Notes: generated by a model not told the origin, from the letters alone. A stretch of DNA of 55,478 nucleotides from Candidatus Calditenuaceae archaeon (GCA_025058225.1 JANXEE010000004.1:1-55478); one strand, 5' to 3'; shown: positions 45,498-55,341, counted from the stretch's first letter. Translations and numbers: made by a program.

Positions 45498-46886
45498 GTG
45501 ACAGGAGAGGAAAATTCTAGCAGGGACAAAAGAATTAGCAGGGTAAACAGGCGAGAGTTCTTAGGGATCTCGACTGGCATGGCGGTCGGTGGTGTTGTCG
45601 CTGCGGGGGTTGTGGGTGGCATCGCTGGATATCTGGCGGGTCAGGCCGCCGCACCACCGGCAGCTGCAGTCACGGTGACCCGCACCGCTGAGAGGACCGT
45701 CACGCTTCCTAGGGCGCCGGAGGTCAAAGTGGGCTACATCTACGTGGGTCCGGTCGGAGACTACGGGTGGACGTATGCACACGATCAGGGCAGGAAGTGG
45801 GCCGATGCGAGACTCCCCGGAACCAAGTCGGCGTACATAGAGAGCGTGCCAGACCCTCAAGCTGCCAGCGCGATGGAGACCCTCATCACCAGGGAGGACG
45901 CGAAGCTCATCTTCACGACCAGCTTTGGCTATATGGACCCCACCGCGGAGATGGCCGCGAAATATCCCGATAGGTACTTCGTTCACATCTCAGGTTACAG
46001 GAGCGGAGCTGCCGGCAACGCACCGAGGAACATGAGCTCGGCGTTCGCTGAGTTCTATCAGCTCTACTACCTGAACGGCCTAGCTGCAGGCGCGGTGACG
46101 AGGACCGGTATCGTGGGTTATGTCGCAGCTCACCCCATCCCTGAAGTGGTGAGACATATCAACGCCTTCGTGCTCGGTGCCAATTATGCCTATAGAAGAA
46201 GGACAGGTCGGAACATCAAGGCATACGTCGTCTGGCTATTCAGCTGGTTCGACCCGGCCAAGGCCAGGACGGCGTCGATCTCGCTGATCGAGGAGAAGAA
46301 CGCGGACGTGCTGGCCTACACGGAGGACACGCCGGCGACACTGCAGGTAGCTGAGGAGTATACCACCCAGAAGGGCAGGAGGGTCTGGAGCTTCAGCCAT
46401 TACAGCGACATGAGGCAGTACGGTCCCAACTCCCACCTGACCGGCCAGATAGTGAACTGGGGACCGATATACCTGGAGTTCTACAGAATGGTAGCCACCA
46501 ACACCTGGGAGTCGGTCGACATCTGGACCAGGATCGGCGACTACATGCCCTGGAGGTGGAGGCTCCCCGATGAGAAGAGCACCGCTGGTAAGGCAGAGGG
46601 TACCGTCTACCTCGCCCCCCTGAACCCCGCGATACCCGCCGAGTGGCAGAGAGAGATCAAACTGAGGTATGAGCAGATGAAGGAGCTGGTCTTCGAGCCC
46701 TTCTCGCCGGAGGGCAACCTCGGACAACCCATTAGGGACCAGGCCGGTGAGGTAATGATCAGCGACAAGGAATACGTCGTCAGCAAGCGAACCCGTGAGA
46801 GGAGGCTCGGCAGCAGGGCTGACCGCGACGCTCTCTGGGAAATGGACTGGTTCGTGGAGTACATCGAGAGCGAGCTGCCCCGCTGA
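45498..46886 (+). CDS. BMP-family ABC transporter substrate-binding protein with Tat-type signal
   Basis: 462 residues from GTG 45498. N-terminus has NRREFLGIS (twin arginine) and a hydrophobic stretch (VGGVVAAGVVGGIAGYLAG), then an Ala/Thr linker and the periplasmic-type domain: VKVGYIYVGPVGDYGWTYAHDQG, AKLIFTTSFGYMDPTAEMA, VGYVAAHPIPEVVRHINAFVLG, and GRRVWSFSHYSDMRQYG. These are features of the BMP/PnrA/Med family, which binds purine nucleosides (or similar) outside the membrane. Two permease genes lie downstream on the opposite strand, so they probably work together. An open frame from ATG 45447 is rejected as it contains the promoter. Confidence 0.9.
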   Translation: MTGEENSSRDKRISRVNRREFLGISTGMAVGGVVAAGVVGGIAGYLAGQAAAPPAAAVTVTRTAERTVTLPRAPEVKVGYIYVGPVGDYGWTYAHDQGRKWADARLPGTKSAYIESVPDPQAASAMETLITREDAKLIFTTSFGYMDPTAEMAAKYPDRYFVHISGYRSGAAGNAPRNMSSAFAEFYQLYYLNGLAAGAVTRTGIVGYVAAHPIPEVVRHINAFVLGANYAYRRRTGRNIKAYVVWLFSWFDPAKARTASISLIEEKNADVLAYTEDTPATLQVAEEYTTQKGRRVWSFSHYSDMRQYGPNSHLTGQIVNWGPIYLEFYRMVATNTWESVDIWTRIGDYMPWRWRLPDEKSTAGKAEGTVYLAPLNPAIPAEWQREIKLRYEQMKELVFEPFSPEGNLGQPIRDQAGEVMISDKEYVVSKRTRERRLGSRADRDALWEMDWFVEYIESELPR

Positions 46887-46915
46887 ATTCCATTATTCCT
46901 TTTTTATTATTTCGT

Positions 46916-47896
46916 TCACTCTCTAGAATAGGGCTTACTCAGGGCCTCGGGAACGCCGATCCTCTTCCTGACGCTCTCGATGGAGAGGAGCGAGAGTGTG
47001 ACTATAGCGACCACGTACGGCAACATCAAGACGAACTGCGGTGTTTGTGCACCGACGCCGTATAACTGGAGGCGGTACTGTATCACCTCCACCCCGCCGA
47101 AAAGGAGCGAACCTAATATGGCCCTCAGGGGGTTCCAAGAGGCCAATATGACCAACGAGAGTGCTATGAAACCCCTGCCGCTGGTCATCATCTCCAGCCA
47201 GAAGGGCTGATAGCCGATGAAGAGATAGGCACCCGCGAGCCCCCCGAATAGCCCTGATATCGCGCAGGTGAGATACCTGAGCCTGAAGACGTTCACTCCC
47301 AGTGCGTCAGCCATCGAGGGGTTTTCGCCGACAGACCTCACCGCCAGCCCGAAGGACGTCCTGAAGAGGAAGAACCACATCACGAAGGCCAGAACTAGTG
47401 CTAGGTAGACCAGCACGTTGTGTGAGAAGAGGGCCTTACCGACCAACGGTAGTTCAGAGAGGCCCGGTATCGGGACCTGACTGAGAGGCGGTGCCCTCTG
47501 CAGCATCACGACCTCCTGAGGTACACCCGGGTTGAGGGCCCTCATCACGTGCTCCCTAGTCGATGGATGGCCCATGAGCCCGCTTATCCCGTAGCCCATG
47601 ATCGTCATCGCGAGCCCCACGACGATCTGGTTGAGCTTCATGGTGACCGTGAGGACCGCGAGCAGGAGACCCATCCCGCCCCCGAAGGCTGCAGCCGCGA
47701 GGAGCGCGTGGCCGTGTCCCAGCGCGTTCGTGAAGACGAACGACGTCACCGCACCGATGATCATGATCCCCTCGAGGCCGAGGTTAAGGACGCCGCTCCT
47801 CTCAGCGTAGATCTCTCCCAATGACGCCAGTAGGTAAAGGACCCCGACCTGAACGGTCAGCGCGAGGAGCCCTTCCAGCCAGCCCACGTCCATCAT
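46916..47896 (-). CDS. ABC transporter permease (BMP/nucleoside-type, second subunit)
   Basis: 326 residues, eight or more membrane segments. SGVLNLGLEGIMIIGAVTSF is the signature of the branched-chain/ribose-type permeases that partner BMP proteins (SGVLNLGLEGMM). SVGENPSMADALGVNVFRLR is the cytoplasmic loop contacting the ATPase. ATG overlaps the stop of the first permease gene (ATGA). Confidence 0.93.
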   Translation of the reverse strand: MMDVGWLEGLLALTVQVGVLYLLASLGEIYAERSGVLNLGLEGIMIIGAVTSFVFTNALGHGHALLAAAAFGGGMGLLLAVLTVTMKLNQIVVGLAMTIMGYGISGLMGHPSTREHVMRALNPGVPQEVVMLQRAPPLSQVPIPGLSELPLVGKALFSHNVLVYLALVLAFVMWFFLFRTSFGLAVRSVGENPSMADALGVNVFRLRYLTCAISGLFGGLAGAYLFIGYQPFWLEMMTSGRGFIALSLVILASWNPLRAILGSLLFGGVEVIQYRLQLYGVGAQTPQFVLMLPYVVAIVTLSLLSIESVRKRIGVPEALSKPYSRE

Positions 47897-48966
47897 CTGA
47901 TCATCACCCTGTACCGCTTCACGAACTCGCCGACCACTATCATGATCAGTATCGTGGACTGGAAGAGCTGCACGGCCGCGAACGGCAGGTTCAGGGTCGA
48001 TTGGAGGACGTCACCGCCGACTATCAGACCTCCCATGAAGACCGCTGCAGGTACCGCGAGAACCGGGTGGAGCCCCGCGAGGAAGGAGATTACAATAGCC
48101 GTGTAACCGTAGCCCGGCGATATCCTGGGTCTCAGTCGGCCGACGATGCCTGTCAGCAGGAAGAACCCCGCGAGTCCTGCCAACCCTCCCGTTAGCATGG
48201 AGAGCACCCAGTGCGTCCTGACCATCTTCACCCCCGCTATGCCCGCGATCTGTGGGTTGTCGCCGATGAGCTTCAGGTCGAGCCCGACGGTGGTCCTCGT
48301 GAGAAGGAAGTAGACAAGGAGCGCTGCTGCACCCAGCAGCGCGAGGCCCTCCCACGCTGCGTCGCCGAGCGTTCCTCCGAACCTAGCCTCGTTTGGGAAA
48401 GGGACTGTGAGCGGAAAGCCGAAGCCCCTCGGGTCCCTCCACGGGCCGTAGACCAGGTAGTCGACGAACAGTATCGCTATGAAGTTCATCATCAGGGTCG
48501 TGAGGACCTCGTTGACGCCGAGCTTCGCCTTCAGAAGTCCGGCCACGCTACAGTAGAGTCCGCCCGCGACGAACGCCGCCAACGCCATTACAGGGAGCAG
48601 GGCCCATCCAGGGATGAGGCCGTAGTAGACGTGAAGCAAAACGACGCCCGTCGACGCGAACATCCCCATGTACATTTGTCCCTCGGCGCCTATGTTCCAG
48701 AACCCTGCCCTGAAGGCGATCGATAGTCCCACAGCCGCGAGCCCTATCGGCACCCCCCTGAGGACCGCAGCGGTCAGGAGCTCGGGAGAGGCGTAGACCG
48801 AGGCAACCTGCGAGATCGCGGCCACAGCGTCCACCCCTAACACCTGCAGTATCGAGCCGGAGATCAGGAACGACAGCAAGAGGAAGACCATCGTAACGAT
48901 GGCCGAGACGTGAGAAGGCACTTCCAGTCTCCTCTCGATCCTCAGGGCAGGGAGCTTGATGGCCAC
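47893..48966 (-). CDS. ABC transporter permease (BMP/nucleoside-type, first subunit)
   Basis: 357 residues from GTG 48966. FRAGFWNIGAEGQMYMGMFAST (NIGAEGQ signature of this permease group), GDNPQIAGIAGVKMVRTHWVLS cytoplasmic loop, about nine membrane segments. Minus-strand TATA-like gttaattac (48988-48996) about 26 nt before GTG 48966 supports that start over the ATG at 49044. Pairs with the next permease; no ATP-binding subunit is encoded beside them. Confidence 0.92.
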   Translation of the reverse strand: MAIKLPALRIERRLEVPSHVSAIVTMVFLLLSFLISGSILQVLGVDAVAAISQVASVYASPELLTAAVLRGVPIGLAAVGLSIAFRAGFWNIGAEGQMYMGMFASTGVVLLHVYYGLIPGWALLPVMALAAFVAGGLYCSVAGLLKAKLGVNEVLTTLMMNFIAILFVDYLVYGPWRDPRGFGFPLTVPFPNEARFGGTLGDAAWEGLALLGAAALLVYFLLTRTTVGLDLKLIGDNPQIAGIAGVKMVRTHWVLSMLTGGLAGLAGFFLLTGIVGRLRPRISPGYGYTAIVISFLAGLHPVLAVPAAVFMGGLIVGGDVLQSTLNLPFAAVQLFQSTILIMIVVGEFVKRYRVMIR

Positions 48967-48987
48967 GAGCCAATTGTGTCTAGCCCC

Positions 48988-48996
48988 GTAATTAAC
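48988..48996 (-). promoter_or_regulatory. TATA-like box of the permease operon
   Basis: Minus-strand gttaattac, 26 nt before the predicted GTG start. Confidence 0.5.
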
Positions 48997-49025
48997 TGCA
49001 AAGGCTCCTCTCGAGTCTATCGAGA

Positions 49026-49035
49026 TTCTTAAATG
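49026..49035 (+). promoter_or_regulatory. TATA-like box of the reverse gyrase gene
   Basis: ttcttaaatg about 35 nt before ATG 49066; overlaps the in-frame ATG at 49033, so that earlier ATG is unlikely to be used. Confidence 0.45.
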
Positions 49036-49065
49036 ACAGGTCATCGACCTGTGTCCAGCACCCGT

Positions 49066-52000
49066 ATGAAGATGCTCTACCGCGGGCTCTGCCCCAACTG
49101 CGGCGGCGACGCTTCGGACGAGGAGCTACTGACTAACGGGGTCTGCAGCTCCTGTGTGCCCTTCGGTGCGACGAGCAGGGAGGAGGTTTACCGTTACCTC
49201 TCCAAGGTCCGGAAGCTGAAGCGATTCAGGGAGCCGCTGGAGCTCTCGATGAGGGTCGAAGAGTTCAAGGAGCTCTTCAGGAGGCTCGTTGGCTCCAACC
49301 CCTGGTCCCTGCAGGAGACCTGGGCCAGGAGGGTCCTCTTGGGGAGGAGCTTCTCGATAGTCGCGCCGACAGGCCTGGGCAAGACCACGTTCGGACTCTT
49401 GATGGCCCTCTACCTCAGCGTCGTCTCGGGTGCCAAGAGCTACGTACTGGTGCCGAGCTCGCTGCTGGTTCAGCACGTCGTCGAGAAGGCCTCAAGGTAC
49501 GTCGAGAAGCTCGGGAGGGGTGTTAGGGTCGTGGGCTACGCGTCCGGCATGACGCCCTCGGTGATGGAGAGGAACATCCTGTCCATCTCCTCAGGCGACT
49601 TCGACGTCCTCATCACCACTGACAGGTTCCTCTACAACCGCTACGAGCTGTTGAAGGGTAAGGAGTTCGACTTCGTCTTCGTCGACGACGTCGACGCCTT
49701 CCTCAGGAGCCCCAGGAACATCGACAAGGTTATAGAGCTGATGGGATATGACCCGGCCGCGGTAGAGACGGTCCTCCGAATGGTCCGTATCAGCAGGAAG
49801 AGGAGGGCCACCGACGCCGAGCTGGAGGAGTACGAGGCCCTCGACAGGGAGCTGATGAAGTTCAAGAGGACCGACAGGAACAAGGTGCTGGTCGTATCAG
49901 GTGCGACCCTCAGAGCTAGGAGGACCCTAAGGGTCAGGGCCTTCAGGCACCTCTTCGGCTTCGAGCCCGGACACACACTGGAGCTGGTCAGGAACATCGG
50001 GAACTACTACGTCGAGGTTCGCGGCGACGTCAAGGCCACCGTCCTCGAGATACTCAAACGTCACGGAGGAGGTGTCCTGGTCTTCGTTCCCCAGACGGCC
50101 GGCCTTGAGGGTGCAGAGGGGCTTGCCAGGCTCCTCAACGAGTCGGGGATTTCCGCTTATGCCTACAGGAGGGCGAGCTCGAGGCTCCTGAACAAGTTCG
50201 TGGACGGGACCTATGGGGCGCTCGTCGGGGTCGCTAGCAGCAGAAGCCCCCTCGCGAGGGGACTCGACCTCCCGGAGACGATAAGGTACGTGGTCTTCGC
50301 GGGCGTGCCACGCAGGGAGATCAAAGTCGAGGATAACGAATACAGGCCGCAGATGCTTCTCGCGGTCCTCAAGCACGTCGCGCCGCTTCTGGAGGGGTCT
50401 GAGGCCGCGGAGGCCCTCAGGATCACGAGCTCACTGGCGAGGGTCGTGCCGACGACTGCCGAAGTCGTCGAGAAGGTCAGGTCCGCGCTGGAAGGGGGTC
50501 TGAAGCTGGAGGGCTTCGAGGGCCACGTCCAGGAGCTGGTCGTTCAGGCGAGGTCGCTCCTCAGGAGGATCATGACGCCCGAATGGGTCGCGAGGCTCGC
50601 CGAGCGCGCAGACATCCAGATGAAGGCCGTGGACGGAGGCCTCAGCCTGATCGTGCCCGACGCGGACGGCTTCGTGCAGGCCTCGGGGAGGTGCTCTAGG
50701 TTGTACGTTGCAGGCATCACCAGGGGCGTCACGATAACGGTCGTCGACGACCCGAAGGCCTTCCACGGGCTCCGGAGGATGCTCGAGACGCTCTACGAGG
50801 AGACGCTCGAGCCCTACGAGGAGGATAAGGTCCGCTGGGACTTCGTGAGGGTCGACGAGGACAGGCGGAAGGTGGTCATGGCCGGCAGAGGTGAGCTCCC
50901 TCCGGAGAGGTTCGACGTGATCAAGTCGGCGCTGGTGGTGGTCGAGTCCCCCACGAAGGCTAGGACGATAGCCTCATTCTTCGGCAGACCCGCAAGGCGC
51001 GAGATCGGCGATCTGACGGTCTACGAGTCTATCGGCGGCGAGTACGTCCTCACGGTCGCGGCCTCTGGAGGTCACGTACTGGACCTGACCACCGAGGGGG
51101 GCTATCACGGCGTTCTTCAGCACGACTCGAAGTTCGTGCCGATCTACACGGCCATCCTCAGGTGTGAGGAGTGCAGGGCCCAATTCGTGGACCAGAAGAC
51201 CTGCCCCAACTGCGGCTCCTCTAACTTCAGCAGCAAGGCCGATGTCATAGAGTCGCTCAGGAAGCTGGCGCTGGAGGCCAACAGGGTCTACGTGGCCACA
51301 GACCCCGACTCGGAGGGCGAGAAGATAGGCTACGACCTCTACTGCAACCTCAAACCCTTCAACGATCACATCGGACGCCTCGAGTTCCACGAGGTGACCA
51401 GAAGGGCTCTGAGCGCGGCGCTCTCGTCGCCCAGGGGCATTAGGGACGGCCTCGTAGAGGCGCAGTTGCTCAGGAGGATCGAGGACAGGTGGGTGGGGTT
51501 CGAGCTGAGCAGGAGGCTCTGGGAGCGCTTCGGCAGGAAGACTCTATCAGCGGGAAGGGTCCAGACGCCGGTCCTCGGGTGGGTGGTGAACAGGACCGCT
51601 GAAGCCCGGAAGAAGGTTCCCCTGATGGTGGTGGTCTTCGACGACGGAACGCGGTTCGAGTTCGTCAAGCCCGTCGGCTACGAGGAGCTGAGGTCCGTCT
51701 TCGAGGAAGGCAATCTGTTCGGTGAGGTTGTGGAGGTCTCCTCTGAGGTCAGAGACGTCCTCCCACCGCCACCCTACACGACCGATTCGATGCTGAAGGA
51801 CGCTTGGTTCTACCTCAGGATGGGGTCTGTCGAAGCGATGCAGTCTGCTCAGTCCCTCTTCGAGTCGGGCCTCATCACTTATCACAGAACGGACTCTACC
51901 GCGGTCTCAACTGTCGGGCTCAACGTCGCGCGGAGTTACCTCGAGGAGAGGCATCCGGGTCTCTTCAGGCCTAGGACCTACCAGAGGGAGGGGGCCCACG

Positions 52001-52653
52001 AGTGCATCAGGCCCACCAAGCCCATGGACGAGCGGGAGCTCGGGTACTACGTCCAGTCAGGGGCCCTCAGGACCGCCGCGAGGCTAACGAGGAGGGAGAT
52101 CCAGCTTTACGGTCTGATCTTCAGGAGGTTCATCGCAAGTCAGATGGTCGCTGCCAAGGTCAGGTACCAGACCGTTGCCGTGAAGGTCGGCGAGAACGAG
52201 TTGAGGATGGAGAGGCCGGTGGAGCTGGTGGAGGAGGGTTTCCTCAAGGTCAACCCGGTCGTCAGGGTGCAGCCTAGCATCACGTCAGGTGTCCGTCTGG
52301 TCAAGGGGCTCGAGCTCAGGAGGATACCGGCCGCGAGGCTGCTCACAGAGGGGGACCTCATCTCGACGATGAAGAGCAAAGGCATCGGGAGGCCCAGCAC
52401 CTACGCGAAGATCGTCCAGACTCTGTACAACAGGCGCTACGTCTTTCAGAACGCGGGGCGGGTCATCGCGACGAAGCTCGGGAGGGAGGTCTACCAGTAT
52501 CTCGAGAGCAACTACGGTGACCTAGTCTCGGAGGAGCTGACCCGGGAGCTCGAGGCGAAGATGGACGCCATCGAGGAGGGTAAGCTGAACTACCTCGAAC
52601 TGCTCGGAGAGCTTCATCGAGGCATCATCACGATATCGAAGAGGGCCGTCTGA
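49066..52653 (+). CDS. rgy: Reverse gyrase
   Basis: 1195 residues from ATG 49066. N-terminal zinc finger CPNCGG...CSSC, SF2 helicase-like domain with Walker A APTGLGKTTFG and a DDVD (DEAD-type) box VFVDDVDAFL, LTTDRF-like ITTDRFLY, ARGLDLPETIRY; then the topoisomerase I half beginning ALVVVESPTKARTIASFFG (toprim start), second zinc finger CEECRAQF...CPNCGS, TDPDSEGEKIGYDL (toprim metal site), and the catalytic tyrosine in SGLITYHRTDS. Introduces positive supercoils; found only in hyperthermophiles and some thermophiles. Length normal. Confidence 0.97.
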   Translation: MKMLYRGLCPNCGGDASDEELLTNGVCSSCVPFGATSREEVYRYLSKVRKLKRFREPLELSMRVEEFKELFRRLVGSNPWSLQETWARRVLLGRSFSIVAPTGLGKTTFGLLMALYLSVVSGAKSYVLVPSSLLVQHVVEKASRYVEKLGRGVRVVGYASGMTPSVMERNILSISSGDFDVLITTDRFLYNRYELLKGKEFDFVFVDDVDAFLRSPRNIDKVIELMGYDPAAVETVLRMVRISRKRRATDAELEEYEALDRELMKFKRTDRNKVLVVSGATLRARRTLRVRAFRHLFGFEPGHTLELVRNIGNYYVEVRGDVKATVLEILKRHGGGVLVFVPQTAGLEGAEGLARLLNESGISAYAYRRASSRLLNKFVDGTYGALVGVASSRSPLARGLDLPETIRYVVFAGVPRREIKVEDNEYRPQMLLAVLKHVAPLLEGSEAAEALRITSSLARVVPTTAEVVEKVRSALEGGLKLEGFEGHVQELVVQARSLLRRIMTPEWVARLAERADIQMKAVDGGLSLIVPDADGFVQASGRCSRLYVAGITRGVTITVVDDPKAFHGLRRMLETLYEETLEPYEEDKVRWDFVRVDEDRRKVVMAGRGELPPERFDVIKSALVVVESPTKARTIASFFGRPARREIGDLTVYESIGGEYVLTVAASGGHVLDLTTEGGYHGVLQHDSKFVPIYTAILRCEECRAQFVDQKTCPNCGSSNFSSKADVIESLRKLALEANRVYVATDPDSEGEKIGYDLYCNLKPFNDHIGRLEFHEVTRRALSAALSSPRGIRDGLVEAQLLRRIEDRWVGFELSRRLWERFGRKTLSAGRVQTPVLGWVVNRTAEARKKVPLMVVVFDDGTRFEFVKPVGYEELRSVFEEGNLFGEVVEVSSEVRDVLPPPPYTTDSMLKDAWFYLRMGSVEAMQSAQSLFESGLITYHRTDSTAVSTVGLNVARSYLEERHPGLFRPRTYQREGAHECIRPTKPMDERELGYYVQSGALRTAARLTRREIQLYGLIFRRFIASQMVAAKVRYQTVAVKVGENELRMERPVELVEEGFLKVNPVVRVQPSITSGVRLVKGLELRRIPAARLLTEGDLISTMKSKGIGRPSTYAKIVQTLYNRRYVFQNAGRVIATKLGREVYQYLESNYGDLVSEELTRELEAKMDAIEEGKLNYLELLGELHRGIITISKRAV

Positions 52654-52777
52654 GATCAGCCCTTTAGGTCCCTCTGTTTCACAAGCCCTCACTCTACATA
52701 TCAATTATTAAGTGATTTGCGTCATACTGTATAGGTGATATGGATATTCTCAAGGTAACAGTAGGGTTCTCAGCGAT

Positions 52778-52795
52778 GATATTTTTTTAATTGAA
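52778..52795 (+). promoter_or_regulatory. Promoter element of the large surface protein gene
   Basis: gatatttttttaattg ends about 22 nt before ATG 52817. Shares the atttttttaat core with the element before the BMP gene. Confidence 0.5.
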
Positions 52796-52816
52796 TACTT
52801 CTGCAGTGCCTCACTG

Positions 52817-55336
52817 ATGTGGGATACGAGACGGGCTGGTGCCTCAACCCTTCTCCTCCTCTTGATACTGGGTGGCGTGCCTCCTCTGATATTCGTCGCG
52901 AACAGCACGAGTCCGTCCGATGTCTACGGGCTGCTGAGGTCCTTCGGCTCTTATTATGAGGGTAGAGTGCCACAGGGGCCGGAGGTAGCGTATGACATCA
53001 AAGTGGATGGCAATGGAATCTACATAGTTGGCCAGCAGTCCAGCGACGCTACCGGACCCTATCTGCTGATTCTCAACAGGGATCACTCCTACAGGTGCAG
53101 CACGTATCTGGTCCTCCCCCCGGACAGCGACCCGTTCGGTTCCAGCTTCTCCGTTGACGTGTACGGAGGGTCGGTCTTCGTGGCGGGTCTGTACCGTTAC
53201 GCATCAGGCGGGGGTAGAGATGCTCGAGTTCTCTATGCTCTGTTTGTCACGAAGTTCGATGCCACTAGGTGCTCTGTCATGAATTTTTACACCTACGACC
53301 TCGGAGGTTCCCCCACCAAAATCCCTGAACAGTTTGGAGAGGGGATAGACATCGCTGTCGATGAGAATAATGTGTATGTGTTGATTGGTATGTTTATCCC
53401 GGACGAAAATAGCCTAGGGGGATTCGCTATTCTAAAGCTGGATCATTCTCTCAATTTCGTTGGTGCCATGAATTACCTAAAGGGGGCTGTTATCGCATCT
53501 TCTTTCGCGTTGAGCCAGGATCACATTTTCGTAGCTGTAGGTCCCTTAGAAGATCGTAGTGTAATTACAGAAGCGAAAAACATGATTATAATGAGGATCA
53601 ATAAAAATGACTTAAGCCCGACATCATTCGTTATCGAATTATCATTAGGTGAGGATGTGTTCTTTACTGGGACAGAGATACTGGTGGAGGAGCGCGAGCA
53701 TGAAGTAGATCTGTATCTGATTTACGGACATATTTTTCCAAGGTATCGTCACGACTTGGTTGAGGTCCTGAAGCTTAGGGTCCCGAAAACTGACGTACGA
53801 ACACCGTGGGACCTTAACAACATTAGAGTGTGGCACCGCGGTTACTTCATCTCGTACGTTTACACTTCCCCGTACACGGGAAACCAAATCACGCAGCCAG
53901 TGCCAGAGTGGGGTCATACCCAGATTCTCTACGATTACCCCATCGATGCGGCCATCTCAGATGGGTTAATCTTCGTTGGAGGTTTCATGGGTCATAGCAG
54001 ACTGGGCGAAAAACGTGGATCCAAGACGGGTTTCATACTTGCGATCGACTCGGAGTCGGGGTCAGAAGTTTACTCGCTCAGAATCCAAGGCCCTCAAGAG
54101 GGGTCCTCGAACGTCATGGTACTGGGAATTGATGCGCGAGACGGCTGTGTTTTTCCCGCTGGAGTTACAAATAGTTACCTGATGGAATATGTCTTTTCTA
54201 ACGTACTTCATAAGGTAGCGGAGATACGGGGTTCGGATATCACCCCCATCTATACCGAGCTGAGTCCGGCTGATATGCCTGACAGTCCCCGTGAGAATGA
54301 GTGGAGTGTAGCCTTCAACGCAGATACAGGGGCCCGACAGTATTCGTTTTACGGCGTCTTCTGTCATGCGAGACTTATAGACACCAGCACGAAATCGACA
54401 ACAGTAACCATAACTGTTCATGAGACCTCTACGTTCACAACGACCACGACGACGACTCTGACAGAGACAAGCACCCAAGTGTTAACGACGACTACCACTC
54501 AGACTTCCACGGCGACCACCACCAGCACGACCTATGCAACTTCGACCACTACGACCACCAGTACCGCCTCGGTTACTACGACGTCAACCGTCTATACGAG
54601 GGTCACCGATACGGAGGTAGTCTGGGTGACAAGGGGGACTACCAGGACCACTACCGAGACGGCCACGGTCTTCGATACTAGGAGCACGACGGTGACCCTT
54701 TCCAGAACCACGACATCGACCCTCTACCTGACCCGGATGATCAATGAAACCGTGACGCACACGAACCTCGTTAAGGCCACGACCTTCGTGACCGAGGTCA
54801 ACAGAGTAGTGATTACGCTGACTCATTTCACGACGCCGCGGATCCCCGAGAGCAATCAGTTCGCGGGTCCGGCCACGACGACGGTCAGATACAACGTAAC
54901 TCATACGGTGACACAAGTCCGATTGCCGCTGGATCTAGCGTCGGTGTTCTTCTTCGCAGGCCTTACGGTGCCATTCCTGTTGCTCCCGGTGCCGCTTGTG
55001 ATACTGGTCCGGAGGATAATTGGCAAGAAGGTGGTGATCAGGTTCCACGACGCAGCTCCCTCCGAATGGCAAGAAGGAGATCAGCCGATCCTCGACGAGA
55101 AGTATCTAAAGCCCTGTGTCGTGAACATCAAGCGCGGATCCACCGTCACCTTCGTCAACGAAGACGATGACGATCACGTACTGTGGTGCTACAGAGGGCC
55201 GCTTGAGAAAAGCTTCCTCTCTGATACTATAGAGCCGAAGTCCAAGTGGAAATACAAGTTCGATACACCAGGAGTTTATTATCTCATGAGCACCAAAAAA
55301 CCGTACGTCGGTGGAATAATAAACGTCTCTGAGTAA
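52817..55336 (+). CDS. Large surface protein: signal, beta-rich ectodomain, Thr-rich stalk, membrane helix, cupredoxin-like tail
   Basis: 839 residues. N-terminal signal helix (ASTLLLLLILGGVPPLIFV); residues about 40-520 beta-rich with repeating YDIKVDGNGIYIVG / VDVYGGSVFVAG / IAVDENNVYVLIG units, suggesting a propeller; 524-700 Thr-rich stalk; membrane helix 708-732 (VFFFAGLTVPFLLLPVPLVI) followed by VRRIIGKK; last 100 residues a cupredoxin-like fold (YLKPCVVNIKRGSTVTFVNEDDDDH). Of the usual copper ligands only the first His (DDDDH) is obvious: the later Cys and His of the GxYxYxCxxH loop are replaced in GVYYLMSTKKPY. By topology the tail lies in the cytoplasm. Base composition here (53.3-54.3 kb) is less GC-rich than elsewhere. 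Confidence 0.75.
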   Translation: MWDTRRAGASTLLLLLILGGVPPLIFVANSTSPSDVYGLLRSFGSYYEGRVPQGPEVAYDIKVDGNGIYIVGQQSSDATGPYLLILNRDHSYRCSTYLVLPPDSDPFGSSFSVDVYGGSVFVAGLYRYASGGGRDARVLYALFVTKFDATRCSVMNFYTYDLGGSPTKIPEQFGEGIDIAVDENNVYVLIGMFIPDENSLGGFAILKLDHSLNFVGAMNYLKGAVIASSFALSQDHIFVAVGPLEDRSVITEAKNMIIMRINKNDLSPTSFVIELSLGEDVFFTGTEILVEEREHEVDLYLIYGHIFPRYRHDLVEVLKLRVPKTDVRTPWDLNNIRVWHRGYFISYVYTSPYTGNQITQPVPEWGHTQILYDYPIDAAISDGLIFVGGFMGHSRLGEKRGSKTGFILAIDSESGSEVYSLRIQGPQEGSSNVMVLGIDARDGCVFPAGVTNSYLMEYVFSNVLHKVAEIRGSDITPIYTELSPADMPDSPRENEWSVAFNADTGARQYSFYGVFCHARLIDTSTKSTTVTITVHETSTFTTTTTTTLTETSTQVLTTTTTQTSTATTTSTTYATSTTTTTSTASVTTTSTVYTRVTDTEVVWVTRGTTRTTTETATVFDTRSTTVTLSRTTTSTLYLTRMINETVTHTNLVKATTFVTEVNRVVITLTHFTTPRIPESNQFAGPATTTVRYNVTHTVTQVRLPLDLASVFFFAGLTVPFLLLPVPLVILVRRIIGKKVVIRFHDAAPSEWQEGDQPILDEKYLKPCVVNIKRGSTVTFVNEDDDDHVLWCYRGPLEKSFLSDTIEPKSKWKYKFDTPGVYYLMSTKKPYVGGIINVSE

Positions 55337-55341
55337 TATCT

